Shown here piece after piece: positions 36,527 to 47,435 of a stretch of DNA of 64,000 nucleotides. Made by a program: the position numbers and the translations under genes. The stretch is from Adiantum capillus-veneris (Eukaryota > Streptophyta > Polypodiopsida > Polypodiales > Pteridaceae): positions 4,644,997-4,708,996 of the forward strand of contig CM043964.1 in assembly GCA_014529385.2 (NCBI GenBank), read 5' to 3'. The notes beneath the pieces are model-generated. The model searched no databases. It was not told the origin of the DNA and saw only the letters and a program-made list of their open reading frames with translations. Numbering within the stretch: position 1 is the stretch's first letter; every line of letters starts with the position of its first letter.

Positions 36527-37060
36527 CACAAAGAGTGGAATATGATGAATTTCCTCGTCGTTACTAAATTGCATGTTGATTTTGAGTATGGGAAGCTATA
36601 AATTAAAATTTTAGTGCAGTACTAGTGTGCTCAATGTTAATTAATGGCATTACTTTGAAACCACCATTCAGTCCTCTAAAATGACTGGTCAATGTATATC
36701 CTAAAGATACGCACACACATTTATGACACATTAGATGCTGTGAACTTCATGTCTAATCAGCTTTATTGAATTGAATCAAATACATACTGATCATTGATAG
36801 GCTCCTTCTTGCATCAAATTTACAAGCATTACAGTTAATTTTGAACGTAATGATATTCAGTCCACTGAATTTTCAATTATTTCTAGCTTAAATATACTTA
36901 GCTAAGTTAGATTGAGCATGCAACCTCATGAATTGTACATTTTATGAGTACACACATGAATTGTACCCCAAGTTTGGGAGGTGAAAGAGAGCCATGGCTC
37001 ATCATGGCAATAATATGTAATTGTTTGGATATATCAATCTCCATTCCCATTTAAGTACTC
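36527..37060. repeat. ~550-bp direct duplication, right copy
   Basis: Second copy of the 33105-33660 sequence in the same orientation. It ends about 225 bases before the terminal repeat of CACTA-1. Confidence 0.85.
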
Positions 37061-37346
37061 TATTTTTCAATTACTATCATCAAACAAGGAGACAACTCTT
37101 TGCTTTATGATATCAATCGTTTCAAACTACGAGAGCCACAAATCTACCTTGAGAGTAAACACATATATATGTGCATTCTCACAAAACAAGAGACTAGAAG
37201 AAAGCGGATGTGTGGTGTCCTTGCACTTAATAAAAACACCAAAGGTTTGGCTTGATGGATTCATGGCCTTGGTGCACACCGCACCACTACAAGAGGTTCT
37301 TCATATTAGCGACGCTAGCAGTGAGACGCTCCAAAGTTAAAATCCA

Positions 37347-37406
37347 CGGTGTCGCTATGAGCGTCGTTATTTTCTTTGTTGCATAGCGACGCTCATAGAG
37401 ACACCG
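37347..37406. repeat. Subterminal hairpin of CACTA-1
   Basis: Arms of 20 bases (37347-37366 and 37387-37406) match at 19 of 20 positions and contain GTCGCTATGAGCGTCG. It sits at the same place as the perfect 27-bp hairpin of CACTA-2. Confidence 0.85.
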
Positions 37407-37490
37407 ACAAGGGGTAAATAATAAACCGAGAGCACCAAAAACTCATCTCAGATATGAGTTTCGGTGCTTTTGCGAGAGAGGTAAACCTGC

Positions 37491-37492
<2 letters not shown>

Positions 37493-37531
<39 letters not shown>

Positions 37532-37644
37532 CCTCCCTCCCACACACATACACACACACACATGAGAAGATGAAGGACAGCCAGATATGCTCCTTCCTTT
37601 TCCTCCCTCTCATGTTCCCTTCCCCTCTTTCTCTCTCTCCCTCT

Positions 37645-37696
<52 letters not shown>

Positions 37697-37703
37697 TTGT
37701 GTC

Positions 37704-37778
<75 letters not shown>

Positions 37779-37829
37779 GTACACACATGCATAAACAAAA
37801 CACATACACACACATGCACACATTGAGAG

Positions 37830-37874
<45 letters not shown>

Positions 37875-37930
37875 GAACAAAGAGAGAGAGAGGGGGAGAA
37901 GAAAAAAAGAGAGAGGTAAGGGGAGAAAAC
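37493..37930. repeat. CT, CA and GA microsatellite cluster
   Basis: Long (CT)n at 37493-37526 and about 37644-37673, (CA)n at 37674-37694, (GA)n at 37707-37770 and 37829-37864. The many long Ser/Leu or Arg/Glu reading frames here are artefacts of the tracts. Confidence 0.9.
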
Positions 37931-37939
37931 AAAGAGAGA

Positions 37940-38770
37940 GAGAGATATAGATTAAAAAAGTAGAGAAAATATGAATTAATGAAATGTTATAGTAAAATTT
38001 AAAATTACATCTAAGATTAGGTTAGATTAAGATCTAAGATTAGATTAGATTACATTTAACTTATATTTAAAATTTATGCTAAATTTAAAATTAGGTTAGA
38101 CTTAAGATTAGGTTAAGATTTAAATTTTGTTAGATTATATTTAAGTTAGATTACATTTAGGTTTAGGTTAGATTTTAGATTAGATTAGATTTAGGCTTAT
38201 GTTGAGTTTAAGATTATATTAGATTTAGATTTATGTTAGATTTAAGATTAGCTACGTTAGTTTTAGATTTAAATTTAAGTTAGATTTTAGGGCATGTCAA
38301 TGAAGGTGGAGTTCCAACTAAGCTCAAGGATTTGCCCAAAGATTAGGTTAGGTTAAGATTATGTTAAGATTTAAATTAGGTTAGACTTAAGATTATGTTA
38401 AATTACATTTCAGTTTAGGTTAGATTTAAGATTAGATTAGATTTAAGTTTATGTTGAGTTTAAGATTAGATTAGATTTAGATTTATGTAAGATTTAAGAT
38501 TAGGACAAGATTTAAGATTAGCTATGTTACATTTAGATTTAGATTTAAGTTAGATTTTAGGGCATGTCAATGAAGGTGGAGTAACAGCTAAGCTCAAGGC
38601 TTTGCCCAAAGAGCAAACACTAGGTAGACAACGCAATGAGCTGTCCCATCAGAATCTGACACCTATTAACTCACCCACTAACCATGTTCAATTAGCTCAG
38701 AATCGCCATATGTTCAATTAGGTTAGATTTAAGATTAGATTTTGGATTCAGTTTTTATATTAAAGTCTAC
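37940..38770. repeat. Degenerate TTAGATT/TTAGGTT array with a 270-bp duplication
   Basis: Dozens of 6-8 base steps of the form TTAGATT, TTAGGTT and TTTAAG. Within it, the segment TAGATTTTAGGGCATGTCAA occurs at about 38282 and again at about 38552, a 270-base period. It resembles telomeric repeat only loosely and is probably element-internal. Confidence 0.7.
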
Positions 38771-39252
38771 CTTTGGGATTACATATAAAAGTTGGAGTTA
38801 GGCCAACGATGATCCCTCTCTACGGATGCGACCTTAAGTTGGAAAGCTTTCAACGGTATGAAACTCAGATTGGAGGCCAACATTAATGTGCACAGTAATC
38901 CCTCGAATAAGGATCTGTTGTGAAGAGATGTTAAGTCGATGCTGTGAATTGCTACAGCTAAAGAAGAGGCAAAGGGCTCTTGTCCACTACATGCATTGCC
39001 ATGTAGATGTGGGTGTGTAGATCTCTCGTACCCACAAATATAGGCATTGACAAATAAAGACGAGATTATAACCAGGTGGTTTTGATCTCCGTGCACCTCT
39101 AGGCCAAGGTGTGCGGGGATTGGACATGACTAGAGAATGTGAGGTGGTTTACAATGTGATCAAAGAGAGAGATAGAGAGAGAGAGATAAAAGATGGAGGA
39201 TGCCAATAGAAGATTAAATTTATGTCCAAGTTATAAGGTCTTTAGATTCATT

Positions 39253-40087
39253 ATGAGTAGTGATGACGATGTGGGGCCGTCCAACCGAAACACCTATCTC
39301 TCAACAAGGATCTTATGTCCTTGTAATCAATGCAAACATAATGTGCAACAGACAAGACGCGTTTCTTTGCAGCACATTCGCAAATTTGGCGAGTTTGATC
39401 CATCTATTATAGATCGAGTTTTTGCCAATTATAACTCGTCGGACTCTGACGTTGGCCAACAGGCAACAATCTTGCAACCCAATAGACATATTCGCATGCG
39501 CTTTGGTCAAGCATCATACATGAGGCCACAAGATGTAGCCTCTGAGGCTATGTTTGAGCCCAAGATCGATGAAATGATCTAGACAATCATGGATTCAGAA
39601 AGTCTTATCTATGATGATATGAATAGCGAAGCCGATACAACATAGCACGTGTGTCTAGATTGAAGGCGCTCCTGGTTCGTCTCAACATGCATGCAAAGTT
39701 TGGATGGAGTGACACTAGCATCACAGTGCTTTTCAGGTGATCTATTACAATGTGTTTACTTCAATAAAAAACACTAGATGCATAATGATCTGATAGATTA
39801 CTTATACAAGTGTACTGCATTTTTTTTGTTGTGTAGATTGCTCAAAGAGCACATACTGCCAGCTGATAATGTAATGTCAGATTCTAGAGAGGAAGCAAGA
39901 AAGATCTTGCAAATCTTGGGGATCGATTACAATTCAATTCACGCTTGTCCTAACGACTGCATTCTTTTTGGAGGGGAATACATAGACATGGAGAAGTGTC
40001 AGAAATGTGATTCCGAGAGATATTGAGGAGATCTCCATGGACAAGAAATTCCACAGAAGGTTTTGCGACACTTTCTTCTGCTTCCTA
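39253..40087 (+). pseudogene. CACTA-1 tnp2 transposase, exons 1 and 2 (truncated)
   Basis: Exon 1 (39253-39736) starts MSSDDDVGPSN and carries the CPCNQCK motif of the transposase-associated domain of En/Spm elements. A 100-base intron (39737-39836, GT...AG) is conserved with CACTA-2. Exon 2 begins with LLKEHILPADNVM, followed by a CxxC pair (KCQKCDSERY). Exon 1 has an in-frame TAG at 39580-39582 and a small deletion, and exon 2 stops being homologous at about 40087. CACTA-2 has an extra 13 residues in exon 1, so the two copies are distinct relatives. This copy cannot make transposase. Confidence 0.8.
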
Positions 40088-40910
40088 GTTTTTTGTGACT
40101 GGCTAGGCAATCCAAAAAGATATGCTTCAAATCCTCTAGGGAACCACATCTATTGCATTTTTCCATGCCCAATTCTGGCTTGAAATGATTTCTGAGATGT
40201 GCACACTTCTTGATGAATGATAATCCAAGCCAAAAAACTATGCTTGACAGGGACTGAAAACCCCATATATACACATTTAAATCTGTAGATCCACTATGCA
40301 CTCCATTTGAGCCCCACCTCTTGTTAAGATTTCTCTTAAGTTACTCATCAAACTATGGGATATTTGAGTATAGTTTGTAAGCCTTTTTTGTGATGTCTAG
40401 CAGGGAGGCAATTTTGCAATGACTCAATCTAGCTTGGCCTTTCCACTCCTTCAAATCATTTGACCTGCACATAATTTCATTAGTACGGGCAAAAGAGATG
40501 TTAAACTCATTAGAAATCTACTATGGGATGAGCCATGTGCCATTTCTTTGCATGTCTCCCCAAGATCTAGTTCTAGCTTTTAAGCTTTGTGTGTTTTGAT
40601 GGATAGAGCCCTTCCAAACTTCTTGGCACACGTACCACCAAATAGAATCTTGGAGCAGGAAGGAGCATTCTAATATCACCTTATGAGGGAGATGCATGGC
40701 TTCTTTAATAGAGAACCAGAGAGTCCAAATTATGCTAGATATAGTGGGGCCCACTAGTTTGATTCTCCACTTGGAGGTAATCATGTCCCATAGTGATAGG
40801 TTGGTCAAAGCTTTGTATTCCTGTAGAGAGAAGTTAGAAATGTGCCTCCTTAGAAGACATTCCCAAAAATCCTCACTTTCTAAGGCTCTGACTACCCATT
40901 TTCCTGCCAC
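40088..40910 (-). pseudogene. LINE C-terminal region with zinc-binding domain
   Basis: 40910-40521 encodes a Trp-rich helical part of ORF2 (GKWVVRALESEDFWE, IIWTLWFSIKEAMH). 40301-40088 holds CNRCGS and then HIFLDC, the C-x2-C...H...C of the RT-associated zinc-binding domain. Frames are broken between pieces and the domain is cut off right after this motif. Confidence 0.75.
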
Positions 40911-41312
40911 TCTTCCATCTGCTCCAAGTTCAAAATATGAAGACCACCTCTTGTTCTATTCATACAACATGTTTTATAGGCAACCTTGGAGATTTTACCA
41001 GAATCAGTTGTCCCACCCCATAAAAATCATCTACCCATAGAAACGACCTGCATGAGTTGAGATTTGGAGGGTTTCCAACATGAAAGAAAGTAAATCAAGG
41101 TAGGCAATAGGTAATTATTCAAAACAAAAGTTCTAGAGGATAGGTTAGGCTTGTCAGAGTGACACATGAAAAAAAAATTCATGATTTTATCCATAGCTCA
41201 ATCCCATTGGGATTCCCAACAACCTAAACATTTGTCCATCTGGAATCACCTCACAACCTGCAGCAGCAACAATAGTAGGAATAATTTCATTCGAAGATTT
41301 GACTCCAAATTT

Positions 41313-41985
41313 TTAATAATTTATTTTGGAAACACTAGCTAGACAAAACATGTTAAGGCATTCCATAAAGGCATTTGTTGATTCCTCATCTGCATTGAGA
41401 AGAGCATTTGTATCATCTGCAAACATTTGTAGGCACAAATCTTTTGGTGAACCAGTGACCTTGATACTTTTCAACGTGCATTCCCACATTTTTTTGTTGA
41501 CCAACCACCCAAGAGTATTATAGGCTATAGCAAAGAGCAATATATGGGGCCAGAGGACAACCGTGTCTGATAGATCTCATTAAGGGATATTACATCAGCT
41601 AATTGTTCATTGATAGAGATTCTACCAAAGGCATTACCAAAAAGCACATGAATATACTTGATAAATATTGTGCCCAAACACATGTCATACATGTATTGCA
41701 AAATGAATTCCCACTCCATCCTATCATAGGCTTTGTCAAAATCTACTTTGAAGAAAAAAAAAATCATGACCATTTTTTACAGCAAGTTCCATGCCTTCCC
41801 ACAAAGAAATGATTGCATCAAGAATAAATCTTCCTTTAATAAAACCTTTTTTCTCTTTAAGGATAAATTCAGATGTAAGAGAGCTAAGTGACAGGGCAAA
41901 AACTTTGTAGTTGGAAGTCAGACATGTAAGGGGTCTCCAATTATTGATATCCTCCCTGCTAGCTTTTGTGAATAATTTTTACTAG
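41313..41985 (-). pseudogene. LINE reverse transcriptase
   Basis: The upper frame (to 41525) contains KVDFDKAYDRMEWEF, the LINE RT motif with the first catalytic Asp. Upstream of it GFIKGRFILDAI is the conserved Q-x-G-F-I-x-G-R segment. The next frame (41540-41313) contains FADDTNALL, the catalytic F-A-D-D box. A frameshift lies between the two near 41530. It would reverse-transcribe the element RNA at the target site. Confidence 0.85.
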
Positions 41986-41998
41986 TACTTGGAGACTC

Positions 41999-42738
41999 GT
42001 GACCCAAGGAAATCCACAAGTTGTCAAGCTTGATGCATTATGCACATTGTTGTTTCAAGAGTCACTTTCCAAAAAAAACAAGACTAGACAGCATGCAGTT
42101 GAACATGCCTTTATTGTTGCTGAAAGAAAAGGTAGTAACAACAATGTAGCCACTTCTCATGGTTCTTCTGCAAGTGGTAAATCACCTATTCCTAATGCTT
42201 TTTTTGACAGTAGTTCATTATGTGATAAGAGCACAAAGAAGATGTGTTGCCATTATTGTAAAACTAATTATCACTTGATCAAGCAGTGTCCTAAGTTGAA
42301 GGCCAAAGAGACTAAGAAGAAAGAGGTTGGTTCCACTACAAATGTTGGTTCCACTAAGAATGTAGCTATTGTTGAGTCTTCTGTGAAAGGAGACTATGAT
42401 GTTCATGTTGATGCAGAATGGGATTTTAGTACAGAGTGCACTTATGATCCTATTGTCCATGATGCATCTTTGTCAGTTGCTACCAAATGATCATGTGTGG
42501 TACTTTGACAGTGGTGCTACATATCACATTACCTCTTATCGTTACTTATTTATTGTCCCTCATAAGAATGCAACCGCTTGTGCCAACAATGCCTCTTATC
42601 CGGTCAATGGAGTTGGAAAGATTGTGCGCTTACTGCTGAAAATGGTAGTTATTTCATACTTGCTGATGCATTTTATGTACCTCCGATCAAGAAGTTTGTA
42701 TGCGCACTTTCTAGACTTGGTCTTGTAGTCAAACTTGT
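41999..42738 (+). pseudogene. Copia-1 gag end with first knuckle/protease unit
   Basis: The frame 41999-42490 holds the C-terminal gag helices (TLLFQESLSKKNKTRQ) and a zinc knuckle CHYCKTNYHLIKQC (C-x2-C-x4-H-x4-C). After a frame change, the retropepsin active-site region appears as YFDSGATYHITS near 42505, with the D-S-G triad. The unit ends with LSRLGLVVKLVDE near 42738. Confidence 0.8.
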
Positions 42739-43249
42739 AGATGAGGGCACAAAGAAGGTGTGTTTCCATTATTGTAAAGCTAATTATCACTTGATCAAGC
42801 AGTGTCCTAAGTTTAAGGCCAAAGAGACTAAGAAGAAAGAGGTTGGTTCCACTACAAATGTTGGTTCCACTAAAAATGTAGCTATTGTTGGGTCTTCTCT
42901 GAAAGGAGACTATGATATTCATGTTAATGCAAGATGGGCTTTTAGTGCAGAGTGCACTTATGATCATATTTTCCATGATGCATGTTTGTCAGTTGTTGGA
43001 AAATGATCATGTGTGGTACTTTGACAGTGGTGCTACAAAGCACATTACCTCTCATCGTTAATTTTTACTGTTCCTCATAAGAATACAGCAGCTTGTGCCA
43101 ACAATGCCTCTTATCCGGTCAATAGAGTTGGAAAGATTGTGCACTTACTGCTGAAAATGGCAGTTCTTTCATACTTGATGCATTTTATGTAACTTGGATC
43201 AAGAAGATTGTATTTGCACTTTCTAGACGTTGTCTTGTAGTCAAATTTG
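42739..43249 (+). repeat. Second tandem copy of the knuckle/protease unit
   Basis: About 511 bases repeating the unit of 42226-42738: again a CHYC...H...C knuckle and FDSGATKHITS, with scattered substitutions, a few small deletions and frame breaks. Confidence 0.85.
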
Positions 43250-43765
43250 TGGATGAGGGATCAAAGAAGACGTGTTTCCATTATTGTAAATCTAATTATC
43301 ACTTGACCAAGCAGTGTCCTAAGTTGAAGGCCAAAGAGACTAAGAAGAAAGAGGTTGGTTCCACTAAAAATGTTGGTTTCACTAAAAATGTAGCTATTTT
43401 TGAGTCTTCTGTGAAAGGAGACTGTGATGTTCATGTTAATGTAGAATGGGCTTTTAGTGCAGAGTGCACTTATGATCCTATTGTCCATGATGCATGTTTG
43501 TCAGTTGTAGGCAAATGCTCATGTGTGGTACTTTGACAGTGGTGCTACAAAGCACATTACCTCTCATCATTACTTATTTATTGTCCCTCATAAGAATGCA
43601 TCCGCTTGTGCCAACAATGTCTCTTATCCGGTCAATGGAGTTGGAAAGATTGTGCGCTTACTGCCAAAAATGGAAGTTCTTTCATACTTGTTGATGCATT
43701 GTATGTACCTCGGATCAAGAAGTTTGTATCTGCACTTTCTAGACATGGTCTTGTAGTCAAATTTG
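43250..43765 (+). repeat. Third tandem copy of the knuckle/protease unit
   Basis: Third copy, knuckle at about 43270-43320 (CHYCKSNYHLTKQC) and FDSGATKHITSHH near 43530. Downstream it continues into sequence that the first two copies lack, so this is the copy joined to integrase. Confidence 0.85.
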
Positions 43766-44320
43766 TGGATGATAGATGTACAATACATGATCTCAGTTTC
43801 GATGATGAAATTGTTGCATCTAGTACTTTATGTTGTGGGCTCTATAAGCTCACTTTGTATGATAAGTGTGGGCAGAATTTTACAGATGTAGTTGTGGATT
43901 CTAAGGTTATTTAATATGAAAAACTTTGGCATGCATGTTTTGGACATTTGAATTTTACCAGTTTGCTACTTTTGCAGAAATATGATATTTTTGCTACTTT
44001 GCCACCTCTTGAAGTACCTATCAAACATGTTTGTGAAGTCTGTGTTTTGGATAAGATGCAGCGTTCAAAGTTTCCAAAGGATGGTTCATTTCAAGCTACA
44101 TACAGGCGTGCATAGTGATGTTTGTGGGTCCATACAAACTCCATCCTTGGGCAATTACCTTTACTTCGTGACTTTTATTGATGATTACTGCAGACATGCA
44201 TGGGTATATCCACTTAAAGCAAAGTACAAAGTATTTATTTGCTTCAAACCATTTATGGCTATGGCTGAAAATATCTCGAAATGTACTATGAACACCCTCC
44301 GTTCAAATCCAGGGGTGGAG
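43766..44320 (+). pseudogene. Copia-1 pre-integrase and first half of integrase
   Basis: Holds the zinc module H-A-C-F-G-H and C-E-V-C, then HSDVCGSIQT with the first catalytic Asp and YFVTFIDDYCRHAW. Near the right end the second catalytic position, usually R-S-D-N-G-G-E-Y in this family, has Asn (AAT) in place of Asp. Several frame breaks are present, including tandem stops near 44115. The insertion of Copia-2 follows at 44320. Confidence 0.8.
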
Positions 44321-44516
44321 TGAAGGAGTACGAGCAGAAGTGCAACGCGAGACAGAGAGAGAGCGAGAAGAAGAGCACGACGATATGGTGAACTCGCTCT
44401 GTTGTAATGTGTAGAGCATAGTGAGTTCTTATTAGGTTTTTACAAAAGAATATGTGTACATACTTGGCAGCCCACCCACTTACCTGCGTGACCATATTGG
44501 GCTTTATACCCCAACA
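44321..44516 (-). repeat. Copia-2 3' LTR
   Basis: In minus-strand sense it begins TGTTGGGGTATAAAGCCCAA and ends ...CTCCTTCA. It matches 61769-61961. Confidence 0.9.
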
Positions 44517-44527
44517 ACCTCCCACTT
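44517..44527 (-). promoter_or_regulatory. Copia-2 polypurine tract
   Basis: Minus-strand AAGTGGGAGGT immediately precedes the 3' LTR. Confidence 0.8.
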
Positions 44528-44605
44528 AAAGTCCAATGTGGTACTTTAAGTGTGAGAGAAGCTACTATACAAGCTAATATACAAGAGATGTAGAGAAGTG
44601 ATGTA

Positions 44606-45277
44606 CTACCCTACACCTAACTGCTTGCAAAAATGCGCAAAGCTCTCTGAGGGAAGTTCTTTTGTAAGTAGATCAGCAGAATTTTCTATGGTGTGAACTT
44701 TGACAAGCTGAATTTGCTTATCCTCGAGCATTTCTCTGATAAAATGATACTTCACGTCCACATGATTTGTCTTTGAGTGATAAGCGGGATTGCGAGCCAA
44801 TTGTATAGCACTCTGACTATCACAATATAACACAGGCATCTCTTCTTTGACTCCCAAATCTGTTACTAGTCGATTAAGCCAAATTGATTCTTTGCATGCC
44901 TCTGATGCTGCAACATATTCAGCCTCTGTAGTAGACTGAGTAACACAATCTTGTAATCTAGAACGCCATGGTACTGCTCCACCAGTCAATGTAAAGACAT
45001 ACCCTCACGTAGACCTTCGGTTGTCTAAGTCACCTGCATAATCTGAGTCTGTAAAACCCTTTACACTTAGCTCCTGACTCCCATAGCATATATACATACT
45101 CTTTGTAGATTTCAGGTATCTCAATATTCCTTTCACTGCCTCCCAATGTTTCTTACCTGGGTTTGACATGTATCGACTTACTACTCCCACTGCAAATGCA
45201 ATGTCTGGGCGAGTAGCAATCATTGCATACATCAAACTACCCACTACAGACGCATATGGAATCTTATCCATTTCAGC
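44606..45277 (-). pseudogene. Copia-2 RT end and RNase H
   Basis: Two frames in register (45271-45005 and 44989-44606). The first gives PYASVVGSLMYAM and FTDSDYAGD, the RT end and first RNase H Asp. The second gives TEAEYVAASEACKE and CDSQSAIQLA, the Glu and next Asp, and it ends at a normal stop. A TGA at 45005-45007 splits RRST from GYVF, where copia elements usually have Ser. Apart from that stop all RNase H motifs are intact. Confidence 0.88.
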
Positions 45278-46279
45278 CTATTCTTCCTCAGACAGAGGAC
45301 AATCTTGTTTGCTAAATTTCACATATGGTGGCAATGGAACACTCAATGCCTTTACCTTCTCCATATTGAAACGTTGCAAAACCTTGTCAATATACTCTGT
45401 TTGAGATAACCAAATCAACTTCTTTGATCTGTCTCTCTCAATGCGCATACCAAGTATATGACTTGCCTCACCCATGTCTTTCATGTCAAATGATTTTTCC
45501 ATCTTTGACTTTAAAGCTGAAATTTCTTCCAAGTGCTTGCCAACAATCAACATGTCATCCACATATAAAATAAGGATCAGCCAACTGCCATCCTTAGCCT
45601 TCTTTGTATATAGACAGTGATCGAACTCACTATGTTTGTAGCCTTGAGAAAGCATAAACTTGTGGAACTTGTGGTACCATGCCCTCGGTGATTGTTTTAA
45701 GCCATAAAGACTCTTTAACAACTGGCATACCAAATCTTCCTTGCCTTTCTCAACAAACCCTTCTGGATGTTGCATGTAAATTTCCACATCTAAATTACCA
45801 TGCAAGAATGCTGTCTTGACATCCATTTGGTGCAACACCAAATCTAATATGGCAACCAATGCAAGAAAGCATCTCAATGTAGTCATCTTGACCACCAGAG
45901 AGAAGACTTCATCAAAGTCAATGCCTTGTTCTTGCTTAAAGCCCTTGGCAACAAGCCTTGCTTTGTACTTTGGATGACTATCATGAGCGGTGATCTTATA
46001 CCTGTAAACCCATTTACAAGGTAGATCCTTTTTGCCCTGTGGTAATTTAAGTAGCTTCCATGTCTGGTTTTTATGCAGAGCTGTCATCTTTGACTGCATG
46101 GCCAATTGCCAATTCCCGAAGTCCTTCATTTTCACTGCTTCCTTGTAACATGAAGGCTCATTGAAATCAGTCAACATGACATAGTTCATAGATGGAACAA
46201 ACCTATCAAGAGGTCGCGTGACACGTCCAGATCTATGCACAATAGGTGGATCAGGCTCAGCCACAACCTGTGGTTCCAA
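45278..46279 (-). pseudogene. Copia-2 reverse transcriptase
   Basis: A 333-codon frame: WKLLKLPQGKKDLPCKWVY, KARLVAKGFKQEQGID, DVKTAFLHGNL with the first catalytic Asp, SLYGLKQSPRAWY, and ILYVDDMLIVG with the Y-V-D-D box. It ends in a TAG at 45278-45280, where related proteins have Gln in SEEEQAEMDK; the following piece is in the same frame. At its upstream side it overlaps the integrase frame, so a frameshift separates the two near 46250. Confidence 0.9.
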
Positions 46280-47082
46280 TCTATCATGTCCTTGCTCCTC
46301 TTGAGCCCTGACATTTTGTCTTTCACGTGCAGGTCCATCTTCTTGGAAGACAACTCTTCTAATCTCCTCAACCCTCTCTGGTTAGAATGATATTTGGATT
46401 CATTAAAGTGAACATCATTGCTGCGGACAACCTTTCTGGATTCGGGATCCCAAAGTCTGTACCCCATCTCACCAGAATTACCATAGCCTAGAAAGATGTA
46501 CTTTCTACTCTTTGTCTCAAGTTTGTTCCTAAATTCCTTTGGAACATGAGTATATACCTCACAGCCAAAGACTCTGAGATGCTTGTATGAGGGCATTTTG
46601 CCTAACCATACCATCTCTAGCATTGAATCCTTCTGCAAAACCTTGCTAGGAGATCTATTTACAAGATGAACAGCTGTTGATACAGCTTCATCCCAAAACC
46701 CATTTGGCAGCTGTGCATTAGACAACATACTTCTGACCTTCTCTTGTATGGTCTTATTCATCCTCTCAGCAACACCATTTTGAGGAGGATTGTAAGGAGC
46801 AGAAAGTTCACGTTTTATACCTTTTGACTCACAAAAGTCCAGAAAGGGCTTTGAAACATACTCTCCACCATTGTCAGTGCGTAAGCATTTAAGCTTCTTG
46901 CCACTCTGATTCTCCACAAGTGTCACAAACATTTTGAAAACACTAAACGCTTCATCCTTGTGCTTGAGAAAGTAAACCCATACTTTCCTCGAGTAATCAT
47001 CTATAAATTTCATAAAGTAAGAAGCTCCCCCTAGAGATAGGTTAGGCATAGGTCCACACAAATCACTATGAACAAGTGCCAA
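46186..47082 (-). pseudogene. Copia-2 integrase core and C-terminal part
   Basis: Codes LVHSDLCGPM (first Asp), KCLRTDNGGEYVS (second Asp) and QNGVAERMNKT (Glu), so the DDE triad is complete. It then gives HLRVFGCEVYTHVP and the KYIFLGYGNS motif of copia integrases. It lies in a different frame from both neighbours, so two indels flank it. Confidence 0.9.
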
Positions 47083-47435
47083 CTATGTATCTCTTCTACT
47101 ACTTCTATGCTTATGTGGCTGTTGTCTTTGCTTACCATACAAACAATGTTCACATAATTCAAAAGCATTAAATGAAAAGCCAGCAAATAACCAGAACGAG
47201 ACAAGATTTCCATTCCCTTCTTGGACATATGTCCTAACCGGATATGCCACAAAGAAACATTTGACTGCTCGGTTACATTGATTACATTTTTAGAGACATT
47301 TGATACATAAATCATGTAAAGTCCTCCAGACTTTACTCCATGTGCTACTGTCATAGAACCCTTGGATATCTTCCACATGTTCTGTCCAAAAGTGGTGACA
47401 TAGCCAGCATCATTAAGTAAACCTGTGTTGATCAA
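47031..47435 (-). pseudogene. Copia-2 protease end and integrase zinc module
   Basis: Begins just after the protease and carries LWHIRLGHMSKKGM with the H-x4-H of the integrase zinc module. The paired C-x2-C falls after a frame change. Out of frame with gag upstream and with the integrase core downstream. Confidence 0.8.

Larger units (their letters stand above)
37285..40087 (+). mobile_element. CACTA-1, 5' part only
   Basis: Begins with the terminal repeat CACTACAAGAGG and the same next bases (CATATTAGCGACGC) as the transposase side of CACTA-2. It then has a subterminal hairpin, CT/CA/GA tracts, TTAGATT-rich DNA and the first two exons of a tnp2 gene. The element stops abruptly near 40087 inside tnp2 exon 2, where LINE sequence begins. 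The other terminus is missing from the window, so this is a truncated copy. Confidence 0.85.
40088..41985 (-). mobile_element. L1-type LINE fragment, minus strand
   Basis: Minus-strand non-LTR retrotransposon ORF2, covering the RT palm through the C-terminal zinc-binding region. Both ends are internal: the 5' end lies inside RT at about 41985, where Copia-1 gag begins, and the 3' end lies in the zinc-binding domain at about 40088, where CACTA-1 tnp2 ends. Only a T6 run marks that junction, and no clear poly(A) tail or target duplication is seen. Confidence 0.85.

Noticed and set aside
37393-37932. Long frames made of Ser/Leu or Arg/Glu runs
   Set aside because: They run through CT, CA and GA microsatellites in several frames on both strands; no real protein signal.
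37940-38770. Interstitial telomeric repeat
   Set aside because: The steps vary (TTAGATT, TTAGGTT, TTTAAG) and do not form TTTAGGG arrays; related CTAAAT-rich DNA lies inside CACTA-2, so it is element-internal.
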